From Albibeggiatoa sp964388965 (GTDB taxonomy: Bacteria; Pseudomonadota; Gammaproteobacteria; Beggiatoales; Beggiatoaceae), in the NCBI GenBank assembly GCA_964388965.1, contig CAYMCP010000018.1:1-47504 (forward strand): a stretch of DNA of 47,504 nucleotides, given 5' to 3'. The position numbers were made by a program, and so were the translations under genes. Each line of letters begins with the position of its first letter. Position 1 is the first letter of the stretch. Of the stretch, positions 33,368 to 42,212 are shown piece after piece. The notes under the pieces were generated by a model, which did not search any database, had not been told where the DNA came from, and saw only the letters and a list, made by a program, of their open reading frames with translations.

Positions 33368-36300
33368 ATGATAAAAAACCAACTTAATACATTAAAAACA
33401 ATTATTAAAGACACAATGCGCGTTGATCAATTCCAATTTAATAAGCGTGTGCGTCAACTACAAAAAAAACTAGATATTCAAAAAATTGAAAAACTAGCGG
33501 CTGATATTGAAATATCGCTTAAAAAACGCCAGCAACGCCTACAAAACTTACCTAAACCACAATTTGATGATGATTTACCTATTTCTGAACATCGAGATGA
33601 GATAGCGCAATTAATTCAAAATAACCAAGTGGTAATTATTGCGGGTGAAACAGGTTCAGGTAAAACGACGCAGATTCCAAAAATTTGCCTTATATTACAA
33701 AGAGGTATTGCAGGTTTTATTGGTTGTACCCAACCAAGACGGATTGCAGCCCGTAGTATTGCTGACCGTGTGGCAAGTGAATTACAAACCCCTTTGGGTC
33801 ATGCGGTGGGCTACAAAGTGCGTTTTGCCGACCGTCTTAGTGAGCAAACTTATATAAAATTTATGACTGATGGAATTTTGCTAGCAGAGACTCAAAATGA
33901 TAAGTTTTTAGAGCAATATGATACATTAATCATCGACGAAGCACATGAGCGTAGCCTCAATATTGACTTTTTATTAGGGTATTTGAAAAATATTCTACCA
34001 AAACGTCCTGATTTGAAAATTATTATCACATCAGCAACTATTGATACTGAACGATTTTCCAAACATTTTGACGATGCACCTATTTTACAGGTATCTGGAC
34101 GAACTTATCAGGTTGAAGTGCGCTATCGTCCACTTAATACTCAAAATGAAGATGAACAAGACCGCGATATGCAGCAAGCAATTGTAGATGCTGTTGATGA
34201 AATTTCACATTATGATAAAAATGCAGATATGCTTATTTTTCTTAGTGGAGAGAGAGACATACGTGAGACTGCTGAAATCCTACGCAAACATAAATTACAA
34301 AATACTGAGATATTACCACTTTATGCTCGTTTATCCAATCAAGAACAAAATAAGGTATTTAATCCTGATTCGCAACGACGCATTATTTTAACGACTAATG
34401 TAGCAGAAACCTCATTAACCGTCCCGCGTATCAAAGCCGTGATTGATACCGGTTTGGCGCGGATTAGTCGCTATTCAGTACGCAGCAAAGTACAACGCTT
34501 ACCAATTGAAAAAATTGCACAATCTAGTGCAAATCAGCGTAAAGGTCGCTGCGGACGGATTGCAGAAGGGTTATGTATTCGTTTGTATTCTGAGCAGGAT
34601 TTTAACCAGCGTTCAGAATTTACTGAACCAGAAATTTTACGCACTTCATTAGCATCAGTAATTTTACAAATGTTAGCTTTACGTTTAGGTGATATTGAAA
34701 ATTTTCCATTTATCGAGCCGCCTAATCGCAAGGCAATTAAAGATGGTTACAATTTGCTCATTGAATTGGGCGCAGTGGATAATAATAGAAAAATTACTGA
34801 AATTGGTCATCAACTGGCAAAAATGCCGATTGACCCTAGAATTGCAAGAATGATTCTTGCTGCTAAACAAGAGGGTTGCCTACATGAGGTGCTGATAATT
34901 GCTAGCGCATTAAGCATTCAAGACCCACGAGAGCGTCCACTTGATGCACAAGAATCGGCAGACAATGCGCAACGTCAATTTAAAGATGAACGTTCAGATT
35001 TTCTCAGTTTTATCAAATTATGGGATTTTTACCAATATAATGCAAAACATCTATCTAAAAATAAATTACGCACACTCTGTCATGAGCATTTTTTATCTTA
35101 TTTGAGAATGCAAGAATGGTTTGATATACATCGGCAATTGACTGATTTAGTCGGGCAATGGGGTTGGCATCTTAATGATATTAAAGAAATTTTTAAATTA
35201 GAAAAAGCTGAATTTTTGGCAGTTTATGATGCAATTCATCGCGCTTTATTGTCAGGTTTGCTAGGTAATATTGCTTATAAATCTAAAGAAGACTATTATC
35301 AAGGTGCACGCAATACTAAACTTTTTATTTTTCCCGGATCGGGCTTATTTAAAAAACAGCCTAAATGGATAATGAGTGCAGAACTAGTTGAAACTTCGAA
35401 ATTATTTGCACGTTGTGTAGCGAAAATTCAACCGGAATGGGTGGAAAATTTAGCACAGCATTTATGCCAAAAATCTTATTTTGAACCACATTGGGAGAAA
35501 AAAGCTTCACAAGTCGCTGCTTTTGAAAAAATAACCTTGTATGGTTTAACTATTGTACCGAAACGAAAAATTAATTTTGGTGCAATTGACCCGCAAGTAT
35601 CGCATGAAATTTTTTTGCGTCAAGCCCTAGTCACTGGTGATTTTTATTCTAACGCTCCATTTTTTAAGCATAATCAGCAACTTTTCAACGATATTGAGCG
35701 CATGGAGCATAAAGCACGGCGGTTAGATATTTTGGTAGATGACGAGGTAGTTTATCAATTTTACGCTGAACGTGTGCCTGAGCATATTTATAGTGGTCAC
35801 GGATTTGAAAAGTGGCGTAAACAAGCAGAACAAGATAATCCAGAATTATTATTTTTAACTGAAAAAATCTTAATAACACAAGTCGCAGATATTGTTACTG
35901 AGAAAAGTTTTCCAGATTTTATATTTATCAATGAGATAGAATTATCACTTTCCTATCATTTCGAGACAGGTCATGAACGTGATGGCGTTACTGTAGATGT
36001 GCCTTTAGCCTTATTAAATCAACTTAAAGCAGAGACATTTGAATGGTTGGTTTTAGGATTGTTAGAGGAAAAAATTACCGCTTTATTAAAAAGTTTACCT
36101 AAACAGTTACGAAAATTATTTGTACCTGTACCAGATGTGGCAAGAGATGCGTTTTATGAGTTAAAAAATAAATATTATCAAGAAGTTAATAATAGTTTTC
36201 AATCAGGCTTATATGATAGTTTATTACATTTTTTACATCGGCGTAAAGGGTCGCCATTACCTAAAGATGCGTTTGATTTAGATCGGTTGCCAGATTATTT

Positions 36301-37279
36301 ATTTATGAATTTTCGTTTGATCGGTATGGACAATGAGATTTTGGCAACCAGTCGAAATTTAACAATATTACAGACTGAATGGGGAAATTTTGCTAGTCAA
36401 CAAGCGCAACAGAAAATTGCGGATAAAAGTGGTTTAGAGCGAAAAAATATTAAACAGTGGAATTTTGGTGATTTACCTGTCAGTGTGGATTTGGTAGTCG
36501 ATGAGGTTGCAGTGCAAGGTTTTCCAACTTTGATTGATCAAGAAACACAAGTTGATTTAACAGTTTTGGATAATCCTGAATTGGCAAAACAGCATTTTTA
36601 TACAGGATTACGCCGCTTGTTTTTATTTAATATTGCGGCGAAACGTTTGGTTAAGCAAATGCCAATTAGTCATCAAATGTGTTTACGTTACATGCACTTA
36701 GGAAATAGTGAGCAGTTAAAACAAGATGTATTAATTGCGGCGGTGGATGCAGTGTTTTTGTATGAGCCATTGCCACGTACACAAGCGGATTTTGAAAAGC
36801 GTCTTAATGAAGGTAATAAGCAATTGATGATAATTGCTAATGAGTATGCACGTTATTTGGAGCAAACTTTAATTGCATATAATGATGTGATTCAAGCTTT
36901 AAATAATTGTAAACGTAGTAGTCGTAATGTTACAGAAATTCGCCAACATCTGCATTCGCTGGTTTATTCTGGATTTGTGCAAAAAACGCCATTAATTAAT
37001 ATGAAACATTGTCCGCGTTATGTGAAAGCGTTGGGTTTACGGTTGCAGAAATTAGAGCAAATGCCCACTAAAGATGATATGAAAGCAACACAAATCCGTC
37101 CATTTTGGGAAAATTATCGAAAAGCTATAGAAAAAACACAAAATCCTAGCCAAGCGTTATTGGATTTTCGTTGGACTTTGGAGGAGTTAAATGTCGCAAT
37201 TTTCGCGCAGGAGTTGAAAACACCGCAACCAATTTCGATTCAGCGTGTGGAAAAAATATGGAAAGCTGATTTTTCATAG
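33368..37279 (+). CDS. hrpA: ATP-dependent RNA helicase HrpA (DEAH box)
   Basis: DEAH-box RNA helicase of 1303 residues, matching the length of E. coli HrpA (1300), which acts on mRNA and rescues stalled ribosomes. Motif I is GETGSGKTTQIPK (about residue 92), motif Ia TQPRRIAARS, motif II DEAHERS, motif III TSATIDTERFS, and motifs V and VI are TTNVAETSLTVP and QRKGRCGRI. These are followed by the winged helix, HA2 and OB regions and the long HrpA-specific C-terminal domain. The start at 33368 agrees with the N-terminal extension of other HrpA proteins, although the ribosome site is weak. Confidence 0.96.
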   Translation: MIKNQLNTLKTIIKDTMRVDQFQFNKRVRQLQKKLDIQKIEKLAADIEISLKKRQQRLQNLPKPQFDDDLPISEHRDEIAQLIQNNQVVIIAGETGSGKTTQIPKICLILQRGIAGFIGCTQPRRIAARSIADRVASELQTPLGHAVGYKVRFADRLSEQTYIKFMTDGILLAETQNDKFLEQYDTLIIDEAHERSLNIDFLLGYLKNILPKRPDLKIIITSATIDTERFSKHFDDAPILQVSGRTYQVEVRYRPLNTQNEDEQDRDMQQAIVDAVDEISHYDKNADMLIFLSGERDIRETAEILRKHKLQNTEILPLYARLSNQEQNKVFNPDSQRRIILTTNVAETSLTVPRIKAVIDTGLARISRYSVRSKVQRLPIEKIAQSSANQRKGRCGRIAEGLCIRLYSEQDFNQRSEFTEPEILRTSLASVILQMLALRLGDIENFPFIEPPNRKAIKDGYNLLIELGAVDNNRKITEIGHQLAKMPIDPRIARMILAAKQEGCLHEVLIIASALSIQDPRERPLDAQESADNAQRQFKDERSDFLSFIKLWDFYQYNAKHLSKNKLRTLCHEHFLSYLRMQEWFDIHRQLTDLVGQWGWHLNDIKEIFKLEKAEFLAVYDAIHRALLSGLLGNIAYKSKEDYYQGARNTKLFIFPGSGLFKKQPKWIMSAELVETSKLFARCVAKIQPEWVENLAQHLCQKSYFEPHWEKKASQVAAFEKITLYGLTIVPKRKINFGAIDPQVSHEIFLRQALVTGDFYSNAPFFKHNQQLFNDIERMEHKARRLDILVDDEVVYQFYAERVPEHIYSGHGFEKWRKQAEQDNPELLFLTEKILITQVADIVTEKSFPDFIFINEIELSLSYHFETGHERDGVTVDVPLALLNQLKAETFEWLVLGLLEEKITALLKSLPKQLRKLFVPVPDVARDAFYELKNKYYQEVNNSFQSGLYDSLLHFLHRRKGSPLPKDAFDLDRLPDYLFMNFRLIGMDNEILATSRNLTILQTEWGNFASQQAQQKIADKSGLERKNIKQWNFGDLPVSVDLVVDEVAVQGFPTLIDQETQVDLTVLDNPELAKQHFYTGLRRLFLFNIAAKRLVKQMPISHQMCLRYMHLGNSEQLKQDVLIAAVDAVFLYEPLPRTQADFEKRLNEGNKQLMIIANEYARYLEQTLIAYNDVIQALNNCKRSSRNVTEIRQHLHSLVYSGFVQKTPLINMKHCPRYVKALGLRLQKLEQMPTKDDMKATQIRPFWENYRKAIEKTQNPSQALLDFRWTLEELNVAIFAQELKTPQPISIQRVEKIWKADFS

Positions 37280-37343
37280 GATTGACACATTGAGCGGTTT
37301 TAAAAAATTTTTGGCAAACTTTAATTTTTTTAATTTATCAGCA

Positions 37344-37772
37344 TTATTGAATAGATTTTAACCACTGTTTAGCCTCTTCTAATGAAGGATAAATTTGTAC
37401 TGTAAACGTGCCATATTGGGTGGTTTGGGTCACGTAGCGATTTAATGCCGCATTGCCAAAGGCATCTTGCGACATAACAAAAGCCTCGTGTTGGATGCCA
37501 ATCTTGACGTATAAGTGATTTACTTCTTGTACCACCCAATCTAAATCGGCTCGTGAAATGGCACCTAAAGTCCTCGTGTCTGCCAACAAGGGTAATTTGA
37601 GGTAAGATGGGCGATATTCTTTGCCAACTTCTAGTAATTTAAAGATATTTTTTCTAAAATCTGCACTCGAAATATAACCATGCCATTCATTTACCAAACA
37701 TGGCACACTTTCGTCTATGTAGAAGCGTACATTTTTAGTTGCGTGCAATATATCCGACATATTCCCTTCCAT
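37344..37772 (-). CDS. SpoIIAA/STAS-like hypothetical protein
   Basis: 142-residue protein resembling the SpoIIAA-like/STAS-SEC14 group of small cytosolic proteins. Visible landmarks are VNEWHGYISSADFRKNIFKL, LLADTRTLGAISRADLDWV and the C-terminal YPSLEEAKQWLKSI, the standard closing helix of that group. No catalytic site is visible. The true start could be either the first ATG or the one four codons later (37760), which has GGAAGG just before it. It is convergent with hrpA; nothing in the neighbourhood points to a function. Confidence 0.6.
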   Translation of the reverse strand: MEGNMSDILHATKNVRFYIDESVPCLVNEWHGYISSADFRKNIFKLLEVGKEYRPSYLKLPLLADTRTLGAISRADLDWVVQEVNHLYVKIGIQHEAFVMSQDAFGNAALNRYVTQTTQYGTFTVQIYPSLEEAKQWLKSIQ

Positions 37773-37919
37773 AAATTTATTAGCGATGAAAAAAATTTGC
37801 TAAAATCAATTTTAATATATCTAACTCCTAAATGAAATTTGAGTATGAGATATAAAATGCAGTCAATATCCTGTTTTCATGCTATATTTTAGATAGTTGT
37901 TCGTTGTCACTTTTTGCGA

Positions 37920-38021
37920 TTATTTGGTAAATTGGAGACGGGCTTTATTCCATACAAACCGATTTTCATCTGCAAATGCACCACCTTCCGGACTTGATCC
38001 AGCATTCAGTGAATCGGAATT
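37920..38021 (-). pseudogene. Unidentified protein tail
   Basis: Minus-strand frame reading NAGSSPEGGAFADENRFVWN and then KARLQFTK before a TAA, with a stop just upstream and no start codon. Its residue make-up looks protein-like, with little low complexity, and may be the C-terminus of a lost gene. The plus strand is also open here for part of its length, so this call is weak. Confidence 0.25.
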
Positions 38022-38093
38022 TCAAGGCTTTGCGTATGGTAATTTTCATGCTTTGTGCTTTATTATAGCTAAGTGACTAATTTAAATTTAGGC

Positions 38094-38119
38094 GTTACGC
38101 AGTTCAAATAAAAATTTTA
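38094..38119 (+). repeat. Partial copy of the 106-bp element's left end
   Basis: 26 bases beginning GTTACGCAGTTCAAAT match 24964-24989 exactly, and the next seven bases match at five. The right inverted end is missing, so this is a truncated copy. Confidence 0.65.
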
Positions 38120-38248
38120 TTCTATTTTCACTTGCATCGAATGGGCGCGCCTGTTGTGCTTATATCCTCGCCATGAACGACGGGGTTTTACGCATTGTTA
38201 GATAAAAAAAATTATTTTTATAATAATACCAACATTGGAGAATTTATC

Positions 38249-38722
38249 ATGACCCCTGCAATTAAAGTTGCGAAGATAGCAAAAATTGAATATCTCATAC
38301 ACGAGTACCATCATGACAACAATGTCGATTCTTATGGTGAAGAAGCTGCTCAAGCATTAGGTGTGAATAGCCAACAGGTGTTTAAAACGCTATTAATCAG
38401 TGCGCCCGATTTGAAAGACAAAATGGCAGTAGGTATTGTGCCCGTTAGTGGGCAGTTGGATTTAAAAGCGATTGCGCGACAGTTAAAAATTAAAAAAGCG
38501 GAAATTGCTAATCCACAAGATGCTGAAAAAATTACCGGCTATGTTGTCGGTGGAATAAGTCCTTTAGGTCAGAAAAAACGCCTAAAAGTAGTATTGGACG
38601 AAACTGCGCTTGATTTTGATACGATTTATATTAGCGCAGGCAAACGCGGTTTAGAAATTGAGCTGAGACCAAGTGATTTAATTGCTTTGTGCCAAGCGGA
38701 AGTTAATAAAATTAGAAAATGA
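38249..38722 (+). CDS. ybaK: Cys-tRNA(Pro)/Cys-tRNA(Cys) deacylase YbaK
   Basis: Trans-editing protein that removes Cys from mischarged tRNA(Pro). The 157-residue length matches E. coli YbaK (159). The YbaK/ProX fold is seen in SYGEEAAQALGVNSQQVFKTL, followed by the conserved Lys, VGIVPVSGQLDLKAIARQL, GYVVGGISPLGQKKRLKVVL (the GG-x-SPxG substrate loop) and YISAGKRGLEIELRPSDL. The ATG at 38249 with GGAG nine bases before it is used in place of the upstream TTG at 38195. Confidence 0.93.
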   Translation: MTPAIKVAKIAKIEYLIHEYHHDNNVDSYGEEAAQALGVNSQQVFKTLLISAPDLKDKMAVGIVPVSGQLDLKAIARQLKIKKAEIANPQDAEKITGYVVGGISPLGQKKRLKVVLDETALDFDTIYISAGKRGLEIELRPSDLIALCQAEVNKIRK

Positions 38723-38723
38723 A

Positions 38724-38754
38724 TCTGCTATCAAAATAACGCTATTTTGGCAGA
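38724..38754 (+). terminator. Hairpin after ybaK
   Basis: TCTGC / GCAGA outer arms and CAAAATA / TATTTTG inner arms with a three-base bulge, two bases after the ybaK stop. No T-run follows. A second perfect 8-bp hairpin, ACTATACC / GGTATAGT, lies at 38803-38832. The two could end transcription from ybaK and from the convergent gene respectively. Confidence 0.45.
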
Positions 38755-38941
38755 AGAAGCTACAACATCTATTTCAAAATCTATTTCAAAACAAACGACT
38801 AGACTATACCGATATAACAAGATTGGTATAGTGCAACTAGCGTTGTGTTTGGCTAAATAAATTGCGATAAATCATATTAATTTTATTATCTATGCTGTAA
38901 AGAATTGCAAAAATAACAATTTTAATAATTGATAATATCAG

Positions 38942-40078
38942 TCACTGGGTTGTATAACGAGGAGATAAATTGATGTGCTTACTCATATAAATGCGTAATT
39001 GCTCATAAAATTCGCTAGAATTTTCATTTGTGTATTCAAATGTTTGCTGTTGCGCAGTACTGGTTTTGTTTTTTTCTTGAAATGATAATTGAATTAAATA
39101 CGGTTGTTCAGGCTGTTCGGGCGAATTGGCTTGAATAATGATTTCTAAATGTTCGTATAATTTAATTGCTGGGGTAGTCGTGGTATTTTCAGCGATTGGC
39201 ACGCGAATCACAGATAAACGTGAAGTTTGTAAAATTTCACTGATCATTGCATAAATCTCATCTAATACACTTTGTTCTCGAATAGAACCACGTAACAGAA
39301 TTTCCACACTTTTGACCGCAGGCGTTAAATTACGCAATTCAATTTCTTGTTTTGCCGATATAGCAGTCGGTTGTAATTCAATAGATTCTTTTTCAGCCGA
39401 TATGGCAATCGGTTCTTTTTCAATCGGTTCTTCCGCTGAGAGCTTGAGCGGCTCCAAATTTTCCACCGGCAATGCAATGATTCGGTTGGTGCTTAAAATA
39501 TTGGAAATGGCTGGATGCGCGTCAATATCTAAATCTAACGGCGAATTGTACTGAATAGTTGATGTTTGCTTATTTTCTGGGCTAATCGTTGCGTCGGACG
39601 ACGAACGGACTTCTAAATCAAGCAATTTGGTAAAATGCTGCTGCAAGGCGTGATACAGTAAATCAGCATCATCAGGAAAATAAATAAAACGCTGTTTTTT
39701 TTCAGATCGTCCTTTTAATTTAGTACGCAAGTCAAACGAGTAGGAGCGACTATTTTCACTATCTGGCGTAGGCATAGAAATATGTATATCCAAACGTTCT
39801 AACGTAGGAATCACAACGCTGGCTGTTGGGTCTTCCGTCGTTGGCACGCGCACGACGTGTAGCCTAGAAGTTTGCAAAATTTGTGAAATTAAGCCGTATA
39901 CGCGCTCTAAATGCGGCATGACAGACTTTGCACCTTGTAAACTAATATTGACAGTTTTGACGGTAGGTGTGAAATTGCGCAATTGTAGCTCGCCATGACC
40001 TGCTTGCGCCAACGCGGTGAATAGCAATAATATCACGCCGTAACTCCAACGGGTTAAGCCCATTGCTTTTGTCATCAT
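38942..40078 (-). CDS. Secreted hypothetical protein with two repeats of one domain
   Basis: 378 residues with an N-terminal signal peptide (about residues 8-26, ending ALAQAGHG). The mature part holds two copies of the same domain. Copy one starts ELQLRNFTPTVKTVNISLQG and contains ISQILQTSRLHVVRVP. Copy two, about 230 residues later, starts EIELRNLTPAVKSVEILLRG and contains ISEILQTSRLSVIRVP. A Glu/Ile/Ser-rich linker with the repeated unit AISAEKE / AISAKQE joins them. I do not recognise the family. The ATG at 40078 with GAGGA five bases upstream is used; a second ATG follows at 40075, and the longer GTG start at 40090 is less likely. It is divergent from the histidine kinase gene. Confidence 0.7.
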   Translation of the reverse strand: MMTKAMGLTRWSYGVILLLFTALAQAGHGELQLRNFTPTVKTVNISLQGAKSVMPHLERVYGLISQILQTSRLHVVRVPTTEDPTASVVIPTLERLDIHISMPTPDSENSRSYSFDLRTKLKGRSEKKQRFIYFPDDADLLYHALQQHFTKLLDLEVRSSSDATISPENKQTSTIQYNSPLDLDIDAHPAISNILSTNRIIALPVENLEPLKLSAEEPIEKEPIAISAEKESIELQPTAISAKQEIELRNLTPAVKSVEILLRGSIREQSVLDEIYAMISEILQTSRLSVIRVPIAENTTTTPAIKLYEHLEIIIQANSPEQPEQPYLIQLSFQEKNKTSTAQQQTFEYTNENSSEFYEQLRIYMSKHINLSPRYTTQ

Positions 40079-40302
40079 CTGAATCCTCACAGTAGTTAAA
40101 GACAGTCTGCCTTAGCATAATTGTATTAAAAAAATTTAACCTTTAAAAATCAATAGCTTGAAAAACTATAATTATGTTTTAACTGTATGATTTTAAAAAT
40201 ATTTTTCTTGAGGCAATTGTTCCATTCACTTAACCCTATCACAAAATATCATTGAAGCGTACAATTGGAAAGTGTTTGAGTTAATTAATCTATTAATAAA
40301 TC

Positions 40303-42012
40303 ATGCTGCATCAACAGACTACATTTATCGCCCCACAACACGAACACCGCCTATTAGGCTTAGTCTTAATTAGCTTACACATTGCGCTATGGCTAAATGT
40401 ACATGATATTGCGTTACGTGTTTTATTTTTTCTACATTTCAGCGCATTCCTATTATGGCAACCTTTGTGGGAAAAACGCAATCCACTTTCATTAAAAAAT
40501 GTTGTACTTCTTAGTATCAGTGCCATTATTTTCTTGATTTACATTAATTTATGGTTGATTGGTCTATGGATATTAGTTTTATTGGGTTTATTGGGTGGGC
40601 GCGATCTCGCCAAACCACAGGATAGATTTATTAATGTCGTCGCTATTATTTTTATAAGTTTTCAACTGTTTGTTATCATTTTGCCCAGTTTATTTATTTT
40701 TGCTGATTTAAGCGTAACGCGGTACAGTTTTAGTAACTTAATGTGGTTGAATTATACAACATTAACTGTTCCGATTTTATTTTTATTGATTCCCGCCGAT
40801 AAATCGACTGAACATCGTTACTACATCGATTTTTTTCATGGTTTAACCGTGTCATTAATTATTATTGTCGTAGCATTAGGTAGTTTAACGATGATGTACC
40901 ATCAAAATAATAGTTATCCATTAGCAGTATTTCAAACCTCTTTTGCGGCTACCTTTTTTATTTTTATAGTCAGTTGGTTATGGGTAATTTTTGATAGTAA
41001 AAATACGATTGATGAATTGTGGACACGACATTTATTGAATATTGGTAGCTCATTTGAGCTATGGTTAGAAAATTTAGCGCAACCACGAAATTATAAAGGT
41101 TTAACGCCGCGTGAATATTTGGAATCCGCCTTAGAAAAATTAGCATCTTTACCCTGGATACAGGGTATTTCTTGGTACTCGGTATATGGTGAAAATATGC
41201 TAGGGAAAAGCTCAAATAATCAACTCGTTATTTCGACTCAATCTTTAGAAGTCACAGTGTATTCACGTTATCGAATTAATGCCAGCCATTCTTTTTTAAT
41301 TAAATTATTAGTACAATTAGTTGAGCATTTCCATCAAGCAAAACGTCGTGAAGAGGCATTTGCGCAACAGGTACATTTGCAAGTGATTCATGAAACTGGA
41401 GCGAAATTAACGCATGATATTAAAAATTTATTGCAATCTTTACAAGCAATTAGCTCAGTGATTGAAAGCAGTAAACCTAATGAGTTTGGTGATACACAAC
41501 GTTTGTTACAGGGACAAATGCCACATTTAACGCAACGCTTAAAACGAACTTTGGACAAGTTGCAAAAACCACAAGAATTGCCTTATACCACTGTACCATT
41601 AAATTTGTGGTGGGGAAATTTAAAAGCGCGTTATGCCAAGCGTCATATTAGTTTTGTCGAGGAAATTCGCAATAATCATCTACTGATTCCAGAAGATTTA
41701 TTTGATAATGTGGTAGAAAATTTATTACAAAATGCTTTGTCGAAACGTAAGCGTGAACCGGAGTTACAAATTGAAGTCTCTTTGTATGCTGACGATGATA
41801 AGTTACGTTTGACTGTGTGTGACGACGGTACAGCTATCCCAGAGCAAATTGCAGATACATTAATGCTAAAACCCGTTGCATCAAAAGATGGTTTTGGTAT
41901 TGCCTTGTATCAAATGGCTAAACAATTAATGGGTTCTGGTTATCAAGTTTCATTATGCCGTAATATTGCCGGTGAAGTATGTTTTGATTTGGTAAATGAA
42001 GAGGAAAAATAG
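40303..42012 (+). CDS. Membrane sensor histidine kinase (PrsK-like layout)
   Basis: 569-residue sensor kinase with about seven or eight N-terminal membrane helices (residues 15-235), then a GAF-like region (about 255-345: SALEKLASLPWIQGISWYSV). The dimerisation segment has the phospho-accepting histidine in KLTHDIKNLLQSLQAI (near residue 370), and the ATPase domain has ENLLQNAL, VCDDGTAIP and DGFGIALYQMAKQLM. The HD-x-KN phospho-site and domain order resemble PrsK, the kinase of PEP-CTERM/exopolysaccharide systems. No cognate regulator or PEP-CTERM gene is adjacent; the SPFH gene follows on the same strand after 200 bases. The ribosome site is weak. Confidence 0.82.
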   Translation: MLHQQTTFIAPQHEHRLLGLVLISLHIALWLNVHDIALRVLFFLHFSAFLLWQPLWEKRNPLSLKNVVLLSISAIIFLIYINLWLIGLWILVLLGLLGGRDLAKPQDRFINVVAIIFISFQLFVIILPSLFIFADLSVTRYSFSNLMWLNYTTLTVPILFLLIPADKSTEHRYYIDFFHGLTVSLIIIVVALGSLTMMYHQNNSYPLAVFQTSFAATFFIFIVSWLWVIFDSKNTIDELWTRHLLNIGSSFELWLENLAQPRNYKGLTPREYLESALEKLASLPWIQGISWYSVYGENMLGKSSNNQLVISTQSLEVTVYSRYRINASHSFLIKLLVQLVEHFHQAKRREEAFAQQVHLQVIHETGAKLTHDIKNLLQSLQAISSVIESSKPNEFGDTQRLLQGQMPHLTQRLKRTLDKLQKPQELPYTTVPLNLWWGNLKARYAKRHISFVEEIRNNHLLIPEDLFDNVVENLLQNALSKRKREPELQIEVSLYADDDKLRLTVCDDGTAIPEQIADTLMLKPVASKDGFGIALYQMAKQLMGSGYQVSLCRNIAGEVCFDLVNEEEK

Positions 42013-42212
42013 TAGATTGTATGCTTGCTTACTTACATCAAACTCAGATTAGCTATAGCAATAAACAAACTTTATATGCCTTTAATAATTTACCTAAGAA
42101 GTTTTACGACATTTTTGATAGACTAAAAAGCATGAGAGTTGTGATTTTGTGATTCAATCACCGTCATAATCTTTATTTTAATTCCACTTTTTTAAATAGG
42201 AAGGTTTGAATT

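Larger units (their letters stand above)
37773..38248. other. 476-bp spacer with repeat and gene debris
   Basis: Contains, in order: a minus-strand frame tail at 37920-38021; an exact 26-base match to the left end of the 106-bp element at 38094-38119; and at 38166-38190 a CCTCG...CGGGG stem followed by TTTTACGC, resembling an IS200/IS605-type right end. It also holds the ybaK promoter, not resolved. I see no intact gene. Confidence 0.45.
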
